64,000 nucleotides of DNA, taken from positions 141,798,897 through 141,862,896 of the forward strand of contig NC_081407.1 in the NCBI RefSeq assembly GCF_030272615.1. The letters run 5' to 3'. The position numbers were made by a program, and so were the translations under genes. Within the stretch, counting starts at the first letter, position 1. Each line of letters opens with the position of its first letter. Origin of the DNA: Cryptomeria japonica. Lineage: Eukaryota; Streptophyta; Pinopsida; Cupressales; Cupressaceae. A model generated the notes under the pieces. That model searched no databases, was not told the origin of the DNA, and was given only the letters and a program-made list of their open reading frames with translations. Positions 23,460 through 35,530 of the stretch are shown piece by piece.

Positions 23460-23920
23460 GTAACTTCCTCAAAGCATCTTTATCTCCTTTAAGCATCGTG
23501 CTTCATATATGCTTCATTACTTTGTGTGATACACTACAAAAATATGCTCTAGGTTCTCAACTTTATATTATTAGACCATACATGTATGCCACATGGAATA
23601 ACATCATCCACGTGCTATGCTTCCATATGCATGTAACATTAGTAGGCCCCGCATCATAGGAATTAGCTCCATGTAAGTCTATCATTTGGCACCATATACA
23701 TTGGACAGGTGATGGCATCATGAGCCACATGTTTTCTGCACTATATAAGTTCAACACTAAGCAACATCCTATTCACACAAACTTAGCCATCAACAATCAA
23801 CCTCAACAATAAAATATACTAAAGTTATACACCTTGTATAGCAAGAAAGCTACTATAGCAAAGCCCATAGTGCAACGAATAAGGTAGTTTTGCACTCTAG
23901 TGCAATAAGTCCATCAACCT
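23460..23920. repeat. Dispersed direct repeat, copy 2
   Basis: Partner of 21597-22045, on the same strand, ending near 'gttttgcactctag'. Confidence 0.6.
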
Positions 23921-24005
23921 AACCTAATAGATTGGTTTCTTCCAGTAACGTATTTCATGCAATCCAGAAAATTAAACAATATATTTCATTCATTTTTTGT
24001 TAGGA

Positions 24006-24169
24006 GAATTATAACTCTTAATGTTTATTATAAATAACCGTATTCTCGTATATGAATATACCTAGCATTTATACTAATCATAAATTTGAATTATAACTCT
24101 TAATGTTTATTATAAATAATCCTATTCTCGTATATGAATATACCTAGCATTTATACTAATCATAAATTT
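24006..24169. repeat. Near-perfect 82-bp tandem duplication
   Basis: Units 24006-24087 and 24088-24169 start 'gaattataactcttaatg' and differ at very few bases, so the duplication is recent. Confidence 0.92.
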
Positions 24170-24488
24170 TAATATTTTGTAGTTTCTACATCTTATTTAC
24201 ATGCTCTATATACATTTTGTAATGCATAACATTATTTAAATGAGCTGCTTGATTCCTGAACTATCCTTTGTTTGTCTTCCTAGGCTCAAATGGAAGCAGG
24301 CCTCCATAAACAACATCCTTTTCCCCTTATTATATGTTTGCTTGTAGATGTATTGCATGTCATAATGAAGTGACAAGTGGCATAGCTAAAAACAAACTAG
24401 GAAGAGATAAGTCAAACCTCCCTCTCCAAGTGGGTATCATAAAAGCTTACAATAAATGTCAAAAAAGGGACGGCGCCTGCAATGACAA

Positions 24489-24665
24489 CTAGCAACTTGT
24501 CAGTAAGGCCAATATGACCGTATGCCGCAACCCGGTTTCAATCTTGGCCGTTGCTTTCTCAACAGGGCAGAGGATCTTGCGCCACGTTGACCTTTCACCC
24601 GTACAAGCAACCTTCACAAAGTCATCGCATGCATTTGAATCTTCGTCACTGCTTTTTTTTCGCCC
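24489..24665 (-). CDS. Small hypothetical ORF, possibly a first exon
   Basis: A frame from an ATG at 24665 ('MGRKKSSDEDSNACDDFVKV') that stops at 24489. Its G+C content is higher than its surroundings and its amino acid mix is balanced (with 'GERSTWRKILCPVEKA'), unlike the AT-driven frames around it. I do not recognise it. No following exon was found on the minus side. It may be an exon fragment or part of a repeat. Confidence 0.25.
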   Translation of the reverse strand, partial: GRKKSSDEDSNACDDFVKVACTGERSTWRKILCPVEKATAKIETGLRHTVILALLTSC

Positions 24666-24739
24666 CATCGCAATTTGCAATCTCTCTACGGAAATCGGGG
24701 TTGCTGAAAGAGTAAAAAAAATTAATTTACATAAATAGT

Positions 24740-26590
24740 GTCTTTATTTAAAATTAGGTTTAAGGAATATGGCATATATTTAATTAAACTAATTTAAGGC
24801 TGTGATAAATTTACAATGGCGAAATTTATATTTATTTTTTATTTTTATATTGAAACAATGCAATTACAAAATGAAGCTATTAGTAGGTAGTTGAATGAAA
24901 ATGAGAGAATATAGTACAATACAGTCAAAAAATGGTTGAGCGAAGGTTACAAATCATTTCATAATTTGATATAATCCTTGTTTATGATCAAGAGTGTACA
25001 AATTCTGAAATTGGGTAATCTCTTCTTTGATAAGCTAAGCTTTTTCATAGCATCCACATTCTTTTTGCTCAAAGCCTCAGATTGCGAGAAAAGAGAAGCC
25101 ACTTGAAGAAAGATGTTAGAGTAAAGCCATAGAATAACAGTTCCTAGAAAACATAGCATTACATCTCATTCGTGTTTATATTGAGAAAATGTCTTAATAA
25201 TAGTATATTAACAAATGATGTAATTTTTTGTAATGTTGATATCATTTTTTAAGTCTCTATCTATCTTTTGCACACACATTCTACCTTATCACAAGTGTAT
25301 TTATACGTTTAAGAATACATTTTTCATTTATTGAGCATATTATTTCTCTCATGCTCAACTATGTGTTTTGTATCTATATCTTATTGCTCCATCAGTCTAA
25401 GTATGAGTGTAGGTATGACATCAATTCCACATTTGTAGATATGGCCCATAAAGTTATGGAATTCATATTCAAAATTTGGATATCTTTTGTTTATTTCAGT
25501 GGTTGTTATGAGTTGACTAAAAGCATATTTGTGCAATTATTGTTTTGTCCTCGTAATTAAAGGCATCCTATTGCATTCATTTCATATACTTTGATATCCT
25601 CTTTCATCCAAGATCATTGTCACTCATAAGAATTTTTTTTTTTTGAATACTTAAATTTTTACCCCAAAAAAACAACATTTACTTCAAATTATCAATTAGG
25701 ACATCCATACACTTGCAAGTATTGCCTCTCAATCCTTAACATTATTGTAAAAAAAATTATACATGGTTTACCTATTGAATGTTTTCCCTAGTGATTCAGT
25801 AGCCTCTAAAAACATTCTCAAATTAGATATAATTAATACCCCTTGAATCTAATTATAAAATACAAGGAGATTTCATTTTATTTCTTCTACTACAATTAGA
25901 TGGGACATTTTATGTGTGAATGTAGCTCTCCCCATGCTTCCTCCTCTAAGAATGTTCAACTTCAAAAGAGGATCCAAAAATTTGGAAATTAAAACTCTAA
26001 TTATATTTGAAGAAACCATGGCCAAATTATGGTGGATCTTATTAAGGACAACCACATTCTTAGATTAACAAGGATGCTAGTGGGAACTTCTTCTCAAGTA
26101 GGGAGGAATAAGAGGATTTAGATGCAAAATCCTTGTATTTTGATGATTTTGAAGATGAATTCTTGTTTAGAATTTTTTAATTCTCTTAATTAAGAAAGCA
26201 TGGATGTAAGTATACAATTGAGAAAACAAAGACGAAGTTGACATTGAAAATTGGGTTTCTATGGAGGACTCAAGTGAACTTAATCATATGTTTCCCCTAA
26301 GATCAAGTCCATACATGTTTCTCAATCTGCAAAAGCCTTAGCAAGTGTTGTGCCTTATGAAAAATTCATTATAGAGCCCCTTTAGATCATCCATTAAAGT
26401 TGGAGGTGTTTTTTGTAAAGTGTCAAACTATGATGTTTTATTAGGATTCAATTGCATAAGTTTAGATTCAAACTCATTGACCTACATTTCATGAATAGTG
26501 GTTCAAGGGAATCAATCTCTAATGAGCATGCATGATCCACTTAGCATCATTGCATCTATATGATACTCACAAGGACAAAGCATTGAGATT
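24740..26590. other. No gene recognised
   Basis: AT-rich intergenic DNA. A 66-codon minus frame ending at 24959 is unsupported. Confidence 0.4.
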
Positions 26591-26598
26591 TCTTGAAA

Positions 26599-26677
26599 GG
26601 TCACTCATCCTAGTACTTCTTTGAGTCAAGCATAGTGTCAAAGTAGCATTGGGATGGGTGACGTCTTGGGAAGTCCC
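26599..26677. repeat. 5S rRNA-derived inverted pair
   Basis: 26641-26677 closely resembles the 3' part of plant 5S rRNA, including the C-box-like 'gggatgggtgac' and 'cttgggaagtcc'. 26599-26632 resembles the reverse complement of the same region ('ggtcactcatcctagtact', 'gtcaagca'). The two face each other across ~15 bases; arms 26599-26623 and 26639-26663 pair at about 19 of 25 positions. Neither half is a complete 5S gene. Cassandra-type TRIM LTRs and 5S-derived SINEs are known carriers of 5S sequence. Confidence 0.65.
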
Positions 26678-27076
26678 AATGCTTCATACTTATGAGAATC
26701 ACCTATATGTAATGAGTGCTAATTGGACCAATTGTGCTAATGAGAGATAAATTCCATCGAACTACCACTCATGGAGTATGGGTTAATAAGTTTGACTCAA
26801 AGTCCATGTAATTGAATCTTGATTAAATATCATATTTGATGCCTACACCTCCTACTTGTCAACACATAAGCTAAATGGTCTCTATATAAAAGTGTTTATA
26901 AGGCACAACACTTAGTAGAGGTTTTACAAATAGGGTAGCAAGTGGGCTTTATCTTTGGAGAAACTCCACGACTAAGAGTGTTTAAGTCATAATACCAAAA
27001 TCAATGATCTCCCAAAAAATCCAAATGCTTCATCCCTAGATGCATGTATACTAAATGAACCATTCATACTCATACA

Positions 27077-27490
27077 AAATATATTTTTTACAACTACTAT
27101 TCACTATTAATTTTTTTAATAATAAAATGTCATAATATTACACTTTTTAAAACTTTGTATTACGCAATGTTGTGATCATTTCACCGTGTAACTCCACCTC
27201 CACCAATTATGGTTGCCCCCTTAACAAAAGACAAAAATATTATATATCATGCAATTCCACTTTGACAAATAAAAGCAAAATATATTTTTTACAACTATTA
27301 TTCACTATTAAAAAATTTTATAATAAAACATTATAATATTACACTTTTTAAAACTTTGTATTAAACAATGCTGTGATCATTTCACGGTTCACCGTGTAAC
27401 TCCACCTCCACCAATTATAATTGCCCCTTAACAAAAGAAAAAAATATTATATATCATCAATTCCACTTTAACAAGTAAAAGCTCCATATT
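27077..27490. repeat. 200-bp tandem duplication upstream of NRT2
   Basis: Units at 27077-27276 and 27277-27490 both start 'aaaatatattttttacaact' and share 'gtgtaactccacctccacca'. Part of the unit recurs at 47443. Confidence 0.85.
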
Positions 27491-27816
27491 GTATGGTCTA
27501 TGATAGTGGAATTAATATTAAGAGAACACATTATAATGTCTTTCCCTGAAAATAGCAAAGCTTAAAAATACGAGTCTTTAAAAAAATACGATCTTCAGAA
27601 TTAATTACAGTCAAAAAAGATTCTCGTAGATCCCGGGTAGATAATCCTTCAAAGAATCGATTGCCACTTGTCAGCATAAGATTTGTTCCAAAGTTCGAGG
27701 ACAAACTCCGACAATTGAGGGCCAGAATGCGTTGAATTTACATTGCAAGCGTTGTACAATGTAAACAGAGCATACTGGATTTCTTATCAGGGCAGGACAG
27801 ATATTACGGCTATGCC

Positions 27817-27824
27817 TATATAAA
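27817..27824 (+). promoter_or_regulatory. Candidate TATA box for NRT2
   Basis: Perfect tatataaa in GC-richer context, about 1.8 kb upstream of the NRT2 start codon. A transcript starting ~30 bases downstream could form a 5' UTR exon ending at 27940, where 'catg|gtaatg' is a good donor, and splice to an acceptor nearer 29,600. The distance makes this conjectural; the flank from here on is duplicated at 47.8 kb. Confidence 0.3.
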
Positions 27825-28054
27825 CAAGCTTTCTCATAGAAATATAGAGTCCATTTCTCTGCAAATGCACTCCAAAAGAGAGAAGCATGAACATAAAGTC
27901 TTGTTAGAAATGATTGAGTGGTGCTCAATGCTCAAACATGGTAATGTTTGATATCCTGCTTTGCTTTTTTCATATTGAGCTTTTGGGATTCACTTTGGTT
28001 GTCGAGTATCTACCAGAGAATAAGACTATGATAATCACTTCATACAGTCTTTCA

Positions 28055-28370
28055 GATTCTTTTGGTCAAAATTGCACTTTTATTGATAATCACTTTATAC
28101 AGTCTTATAGATTTTTTAGTTTCAGAATTGTTAATTTGGTGGAATGGATGCTGTTCAGTTTCTGTTTGAGTCAAAAAAGTATCAGTACAAACATAGATTC
28201 TTTTGGTTTCAAAATTACAAATTTGATGGAATGGATGTCGTTCAGTCTCTGTTTCTGAGTCGAAAAAAAGTATCAGTACAAACAGAGATTCTTTTGGTTT
28301 CAAAATTGTAATTTTGGTGGAATGGATGCCACTCAGTCTATGTTTGCAAGTCAAAAAAATATCAATATAG
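28055..28370. repeat. ~88-bp minisatellite upstream of NRT2
   Basis: Three units begin 'agatt(c/t)tttt.g' at 28109, 28195 and 28286, each containing 'ggaatggatg' and 'gttcagt'; a partial unit precedes at 28058. Frames across it are repeat artefacts. Confidence 0.8.
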
Positions 28371-29625
28371 TAAGTCTATACTTGTGCTTGAATATTGGAT
28401 AGCAAAATGAATTCATGAAGGATATAAAATCTTTGAAGAACTGTGCCAATGGCAGGATTTATTCTTCACTGTTCTTTTTACAGTTGGTGTATCCATTTGA
28501 ACCCACTGCTTAAGAAAATCTGACATGTTGTCAGCACTTTGAATAACACCCATGACAAAAAGGGAAATTTAAGCTTAGACAGGCGTAAAAGAAATGCTTT
28601 AACAGGTTCATGGATTTTGTTTAGTGCCTTTTAGAATCTCTCTTTTTGGACCATTTTAGAATTCAGTGAATAAGGCTGCAATTTTAGTTGCTCGTTGCAC
28701 TGTTCAGTACTGTTTTGAGCGTCATTGTTAAGCTTTGCTTTTGTCTATTTGATGGCTTTTACTGGACATATATTTTATTGTTCTGCACCGGGCTTGTGAA
28801 GTTTTGGATGTGCATATTATATATTTGTTTTTGAATCTTGAAATTATATGCAGATATGTAAGACCAGAACACTGAAGCTGCAACACAAGTCACAGAATGA
28901 AGAGATGTGGGATATCAGGGCAGCCATGGTGTGTATAACAGTGTAAGTTACACTGCCATATCAGCATAACCATTATAACTTGAAGGTGTTGTTTCTAGTT
29001 CAGTGTTATATTTAGTAATTGTGTTCTGTCCTGTTTGATGGAGATAAAATATTTTAAATATGTATGTGTGGAAATGTCAAAGATCTTACTATAATCGTTC
29101 AACAATATTAAGGCTGAGTACAAAGAATTCTCAGAGAAAACTGTGTGGCTAGAAACTACATGCCAAACTCTGTGGATAGAAATTACATGCCAGCTTAGAA
29201 TCTCCTTGGAGACCCAGCACAAGATGATAGTGATGAACCCCCCAAGGAGATCCTAAATGCAGATGTGGGCTCTTAGTTCTGTTCAGTGTATTCATAAGCA
29301 GTTTTTTTCAAGAATGTTTATTCGTAGAAGTTTTTTTTTGTTCTATAGAATATTTGAACTTAGCATCATTTAGGTGCCTACAACATGAACTTTGTCATTA
29401 AATCAAATGTCTTTTGGTGCAATGCAGAAACAAATTTTAATTTCCAGATAATGGTTAGTTAGTGAGGGAGTCTATGTCCCTTTTGTAATTAACTTAGTTC
29501 ATTGACCTCTCTGTACCACTTGGGATGGATTTTAACAAAATTGTTTTATGGGTTTTGCCAGTTAATCAAAGGTAGCTACAAAACAGGGTAGTGTGGTACA
29601 GAAAGTATCCCCACATCTTGGAAGC

Positions 29626-32600
29626 ATGGATATGGGTACCAGGAACAATCCTGAAGCTATGGATCCAGAGGCTATGAAGGAACAAGTGCACAAGACTACT
29701 TCAAGTCCAATATTTGATCTCCCAGTAGATTCAGAACACAAAGCTAGAAAATTCAAGCTTTTTTCAATAGCTAAACCCCATATGAGAGCTTTCCACCTAT
29801 CCTGGATCTCCTTTTTCACATGCTTTCTTGCCACGTTTGCTGCTCCCCCTCTGATACCCATTATCAGAGACAATCTAAATCTCACCAAGAGAGACATAGG
29901 CAATGCAAGCATAGCATCAGTCTCTGGCTCCATATTCTCAAGGCTTGTGATGGGAGCATTATGTGACATGGTAGGCCCTCGTTATGGGGGTGCATTTCTC
30001 ATTATGCTGTCTGCCCCTGCTGTTTTTTCTGCTGCTACAATTTCTTCTGCACAGGGTTTCATCCTTGTCCGTTTCTTCATAGGCTTCTCATTGGCAACTT
30101 TTGTGTCATGCCAATTCTGGATGAGCTCAATGTTCAACACTAAGATTGTGGGCCGTGCAAATGGATTGGCAGGAGGGTGGGGAAACATGGGAGGAGGAGC
30201 AACACAGCTAGTGATGCCTCTGGTTTATGATCTGATTCACAAATCCATAGGCTCCCCGAGCTTCACCGCATGGCGTATTGCTTTCTTCATACCTGGAGTG
30301 ATGCTCATTTTCATGGGGCTCCTTGTGCTCACCTTTGGACAAGATCTACCAGATGGTAACTATGTAGCTCTTCATAAACAGGGGGATAAGGCAAAAGACA
30401 AATTCTCAAAGGTAACCAAACTCTCGTTCAGCACGTTCAAGAAGATATTGCAAATAGATGCGGGGATAGTTACGAACAGAAATGACTATCCAGTTCAGTT
30501 CTTAGGATATATTAATGTATAAATTATGTTCATACATCATACTTTATGCATTGGTACATCTTAGGGGTTGGATAGTCATTTCTGTTAAAAACAGAGATAA
30601 AGATTTTTTAAAAAGCTAGTTCTGATTTTGTTCTATCTTCTAAATGTAGAAAAGAAAATGGCTATCCAATCCTTAGATGCACCCATGCATAAATTGCCCT
30701 CTTATACATTGGTTGCTTTAGATTTTGGATAAATATTTGGTGAAAATTAAAAGATTGTTTTGGACTCTAAATTTGTGCATATTCTATCTTCTCTTTGATT
30801 CATAGTTTAGATCACTAGTAAGTGTAAGAGCACAAGGTAAGGTAAAAGGCATAAGTAAAGGCTGGAATTTGAAAGATTAATGAATGGATTTTATGGTAAG
30901 CTTAATTTATTTGATTTTGCTCTGAAGAAGTACAACTATTAAACAAACTTTCCAGCTGATAACTATTAAAAATTGATAGCAAATGGTTATAAGCAATTAA
31001 TCAAACATAGAAGGTGGGCATAGCAAGCATAATTCAAGCACAGTTTCTAAAGATAATGGAGTTTTCTGGTTTGCCTTTAGAAATTGAAAGGCCTCGGTAA
31101 TGCTCAGAAAAGTTTGCATAGCTAAATCATAACACAAGAAAATACAGTGCAAACTCTAATCGTTGTTTGAGTTTTGCTTTTTTCCTTGAAGCTGTGTATG
31201 TTTCATGTTCTTCACTTTGTATGATATATTTAGCATTTTTTAAGAATTGCCCAAATTTTGCTCTATAATCTCCCTTTGAAGTTTCCAAAATTCAAATCTT
31301 CAAATCTTTTGGAATTTTTTTTTCACTAAAATCACTGTTCTAAATTGCTTTACTCTTACATGAACAATATTTATATGGTAACTTATTTCTACAATGCTGG
31401 GCAGGTTTTCTGGCACGCCGTCAAGAATTACAGGGCTTGGACCTTGGCTCTTACCTATGGATACTGTTTTGGAGTAGAGCTTACTATAGACAATGTGATT
31501 GCAGAGTATTACTTTGATAGATTTGATTTAAATCTTCACACTGCAGGCATAATTGCATCTACATTTGGACTTGCCAACATAGTGACCCGTCCATTTGGGG
31601 GAATATTGTCTGATATTGTAGCGCGTAGATATGGCATGAGAGGAAGAATATGGACTCTCTGGATTGTTCAGACTCTGGGTGGTATATTCTGTGTGTGTTT
31701 GGGAAAGGCAAATTCACTGAGCCTCTCCATTACAGTCATGCTGATCTTCTCCATATTTGTGCAAGCAGCTTGCGGTCTGACTTTTGGAATAGTTCCTTTT
31801 GTTTCTAGAAGGTTTGGATTCTGCATTTCCCTTGCCACTGAATTTGATTAAGGTCCCATTTTTTCATTAGCTTGGAGTGAACATCAAACCAAACAAATCA
31901 CAGGATTTGCCCATAGTTCTCATAAATGAAGCTATCTAACTTAGAGGAAGGAAACCAAAAAAAAAAAACCACCAAACAATTTTTACGTGTATATGATTAA
32001 AAGGAAACACTTCTTTCTTAAAGTGCTTCAAATGGGAAAGAATGGAGTGCTTATGCTTTAAATGTAAAAGAATTTGGTTTCACAGGTCCAAGCTTGTATA
32101 TGTCTGGCTCCATGTATATTAGTCAGTTGAAAGCAAGACATGTTATCAATGTGATTGCATCTCGAGTAATTAGTAGTGGAAGATAGTTCTATGTTGAGTC
32201 ATTGGTCATTTTGTTTTGTATTTTTTTCTGTAATTAATAAAGTTTTTACCCTTTTGTGAAAAAAAAGAAGTGTTGACAACTATTACAAATATTTTGTGGG
32301 TTGTATACATAATTGCAGGTCATTGGGGATAGTGTCTGGAATGACAGGAGGAGGGGGCAATCTGGGAGCAATGGTCACACAGCTTCTCTTCTTCACTAAC
32401 TCCAACTATTCCAAGGAGACTGGAATCAGCTTGATGGGTATCATGATTATCTCCTGCACATTGCCAATATTGGGGTTGTATTTTCCACAGTGGGGAGGAA
32501 TGTTTTGTCCACCTTCCAAGTCTGAGAATGCTAGTGAGGAGAAGTATTATGGATCGGAATGGTCTGAAGCGGAAAAGCAACTAGGGATGGACAGCATGAG

Positions 32601-32697
32601 CATAAAATTTGCTGACAACAGTCGCAGTGAAAGAGGAAAAAGATCTTCTCTGACTTCTGCCCCAACTCCAATGGAGAGTACCCCTCAGCATGGGTGA
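29626..32697 (+). CDS. NRT2: High-affinity nitrate transporter NRT2 (MFS, NNP family)
   Basis: A plasma-membrane nitrate/proton symporter of the nitrate-nitrite porter family; plant members usually work with NAR2/NRT3. Exons are 29626-30411, 31405-31811 and 32319-32697, giving 523 residues, normal for the family. Introns of 993 and 507 bases have GT...AG ends and phases 0 and 2. Visible features: the MFS motif G-x3-D-x2-G-P-R-Y-G at residues 110-121; the NNP signature '[10 protein letters not shown]' at 182-191; a second Gly-rich motif '[10 protein letters not shown]' at 405-414; '[17 protein letters not shown]' in the second half; and about 12 hydrophobic segments. The C-terminal tail has 'SERGKR', as in other NRT2 proteins. 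I chose the ATG at 29626 over an in-frame GTG at 29593; another ATG is at 29632. No stops or frameshifts occur. Expression signals beyond a poly(A) site are not evident, and no NAR2 gene is in the window. Confidence 0.96.
30412..31404 (+). other. NRT2 intron 1
   Basis: 993 bases, donor 'aag|gtaacc' and acceptor 'gggcag|gttttc', phase 0. AT-rich, with no nested element. The reading frame stops inside it, so retention would truncate the protein. Confidence 0.92.
31812..32318 (+). other. NRT2 intron 2
   Basis: 507 bases, donor 'gaag|gtttgg' and acceptor 'attgcag|gtcatt', splitting an Arg codon (phase 2). Confidence 0.92.
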
Positions 32698-32962
32698 AGA
32701 TCATCCCAATGTGGACATAACTAAAACACAATGGTAGGGGACCTTTCTGCCTAATAGATCCTGATGCTCCTTAATAGGAGGAATTGGCCCTACCATTACA
32801 CATTGAATGTAGATGATATATTGTACATTTTAGGGTTGCAGATTATGAGGTCAAATATATTAAAAATGTAAGATTGCTGTATTGTTTTTCTTAGCATTAT
32901 TGTTTTTCTTAGCAATCTGTTGACTGCTCTCTTTCTATGTAAATTTTTCTCTTCATTGTTTC

Positions 32963-32968
32963 AATAAA
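32963..32968 (+). terminator. Poly(A) signal of NRT2
   Basis: aataaa about 265 bases after the stop codon, at the end of a T-rich 3' UTR. Confidence 0.5.
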
Positions 32969-33639
32969 TAAAAAAAATTCTCGTGACCCTCCACAATATA
33001 ATAACAGCAATAATGTATCATAAGAATTTATAAGTCTTCACAAATATTTTCTGTCATTGTAATTTTGTGATCTACTTTGTTCACCACAAACTTCCTTTTC
33101 TTCTTGAAATGTAATTTGGTTGAATCAAAAGTAATCAGCAATTATACTTTTTCTCCGCTAGTTTAAACTATGTTATCAAGAACTCTCAAAAAAAATTGGT
33201 GGGGATTGAATTTTCATTCATTTGTTTAAATATAAGTTTGTAATCATAAAAGAGTTCTGGTTTGACATGTGTAAATTTCTTGTAGCTGCTTTTGGTTTTG
33301 ATTGTGTATCTTTTTTTACATCAACGTTTCGGATCACACTCTTTGATCCATCATTAGGATGCTCAAAGAATGCAAGGATATGATAGATGGTAAATTGAAG
33401 ACTGAGGCTTATCGTAGGTTGTATTTGAAGGAAAGGGAGAGAAAAACAAAAACACAAGAACGGGGAGAGGAGAAAGCAGCTAAAAAGTGAGAAAAAAACC
33501 ACGAGAATAACGATTGACAAGAGGAAAATAGAGGAATAAAAAACAAGACAAATGAATTAAATAAGAACCTAAAGCAAAGAGCAAAAACCAAACCATAAAG
33601 ATAAATGAATAAACTTATAAATAAAATAATTATATATAA

Positions 33640-33819
33640 ATATATGTGTGTGGTGTGTGTGTGTGCGTGTAAATATATATAAGCATGCATGTATGTATGT
33701 ATGTACGTATGTTATATATACATACTTACATACATACCTATATGCCTACCCCTATATATATGTATCAAGCCTGCAAGTATATATGTATGTGCATATGTTA
33801 TACATACATACGTACATAC
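33640..33819. repeat. TG/TATG/CATA microsatellite, left half
   Basis: Runs of tg, tatg and cata (tgtgtg near 33645-33670, then gtatgtatg and catacata). It is the left side of one microsatellite tract split by the solo LTR at 33820. Confidence 0.85.
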
Positions 33820-34914
33820 TGTTGGCATTTTTGTTTATTTATGTTGTGATTGTCATTGATGGACACACACTTGTATTGAGATCCCCTTTATATGTATGAG
33901 CTTGTGCTCAACCGGTATTTGTTCCAACCGGTATGTTGTATTCTAGTCTTTAGACTAGTGGTGATTTTGCAGAATGTGTTTCCCGGTCTGAAGTGGCATG
34001 TTGACCCCAAGCAGTTCGTAGATCCCAAGCGGTACGAGGGAGCAAAGCAGCACAACACAGTTACCAACCGGCATTTTGTGATGAGTTACCAATCCACCGA
34101 TTGTTTGATAGTGCCGACACACTGACGGTGCTTTTTGTGTCGTGTTACTGAGTATGTCTAGATTCATTGAACCTAGGAAATTGTAATGTAATCCTATTGA
34201 ACCGACATGAAATCAGATTCCTTTAAAAGGACATCATGTCTAGGGTTTTAAGTTGTTGCTAAAAGGGTTAATGTCGTGCTAAGGTTTAAGGTGGTTGTTG
34301 AGTTGTTGTAAGAACAATCTTATCTGAGAAGATCAAGTTGTAACTGAGAGAGAGAGAGAGAGAAGACTGAAGTAATGCTGGAATACATTAGCTGTGAGCA
34401 ATACTGGATCTAATCAAGCAGTTTGTGCTATTAGATAGATCAAACACTTGTTGATTACTCACATCTTTGACAAGTCTATAGCCCTTAACCAAGTAGGCCT
34501 CAAAGCCTTTGTAAAATCTTCTAACAAGGTGGTTCACACCTGTGAATCTAAAATGCTCTAACAAGGTAGTCTTTAATCGGACTTATCTCCTAACAGAGAT
34601 TGAGATTCCTAACAGGATCTGTTCTGGTGAAGAACATTGTAAGACCTTAACCGATATGGTTTCTATTCTGCAGATAGTGACTTGTGAGTTCCATCTCACC
34701 GTGGTTTTTTCCTAGTTTGGTTTCCACGTCAAATATCTTGTGTTATGGTTGTATTGCTTTTGTGGGTGAATGCATTATTCGCATTTTGGTTTGCATGTGT
34801 GGTAACCAGTCTGACTGTTAGACTGCTTTACCGGTTTATCTTTAGACTGTGTAAGTGTTTTAGTGAATTGATTTTTGGCATACTAATTCACCTCCCCCCT
34901 CTTAGTATTCATCA
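33820..34914 (+). mobile_element. Solo copia LTR with perfect target-site duplication
   Basis: Begins tgttggcatt and ends attcatca (TG...CA), flanked by catac at 33815-33819 and again at 34915-34919. It resembles the LTR of the 12-18 kb copia in its start (tgttgg), its 'gtggttttttcc'/'ccacg' block and a pyrimidine-rich 'cctcccccctctta' near its end. No internal domain is present, so it formed by LTR-LTR recombination. A GA run lies at about 34347-34362. Confidence 0.92.
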
Positions 34915-34924
34915 CATACATACC

Positions 34925-34971
<47 letters not shown>

Positions 34972-35005
34972 ATATGTAACACACACACACACACACACAC
35001 ATATA
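34915..35005. repeat. (TG)n...(AC)n microsatellite, right half
   Basis: (TG)n at 34927-34970, then catatgta, then (AC)n at 34979-35000: an inverted arrangement able to form a hairpin. Confidence 0.9.
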
Positions 35006-35530
35006 TATGAACACAAATAAATAAATCTATAGATACAAATAGGGCAAAGAGATTAAAAAAGAGGAAGATCAAAAGTTCAAGAAAGAACCAAACACTAGAG
35101 TTGAGAAAAGGAAAAGCACAAAAATGAACCAACAAAAAATAAAAGAAATAAAAAATAAAATTAACAATAAAAATACAAAAAAAAAACTAAAAATGTAAAT
35201 AAAAACACAAGACTAGAGAAGGCAAGAAAGACAACTAAATTGAAAAGGAATAGAAACAAGGTGGGGGCGCGCTAAGAAAACAAAATAAGCCAACGACAAA
35301 AGAGAATGTCCCAAGCTCAGAGTCAAGCTAATAACTAAAAGAGCTACAAAACTAGGACTAAAGGAGGGAAGAGGCCAAAAAAGATAAAAAGAGAAACAAA
35401 GAAGGCAAGAACAGGAACCTAGAGGGAAGGAGAACTAGGAGAAGAAGAAACAGAAGGGGAGGCTTAAAAGGAGAGGAAGGAACGAAATGGGGCAAGAGGG
35501 TACAAAGACAAGGATAGGAAGACAAGATGT
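35006..35530. repeat. Purine-rich low-complexity tract
   Basis: About 500 bases of A/G-rich sequence with imperfect 'aaaaga', 'gaagga' and 'aaagaaa' motifs. A similar tract lies at 33405-33640 on the other side of the microsatellite/solo LTR, suggesting one low-complexity region before insertion. Confidence 0.6.

Noticed and set aside
27914-28354. 114- and 100-codon frames upstream of NRT2
   Set aside because: They run through an 88-base minisatellite and repeat the same peptide; they overlap on opposite strands with no family match.
34745-35135. ORFs with Cys-Val and Thr-His runs
   Set aside because: They cross the TG/AC microsatellite at the edge of the solo LTR.
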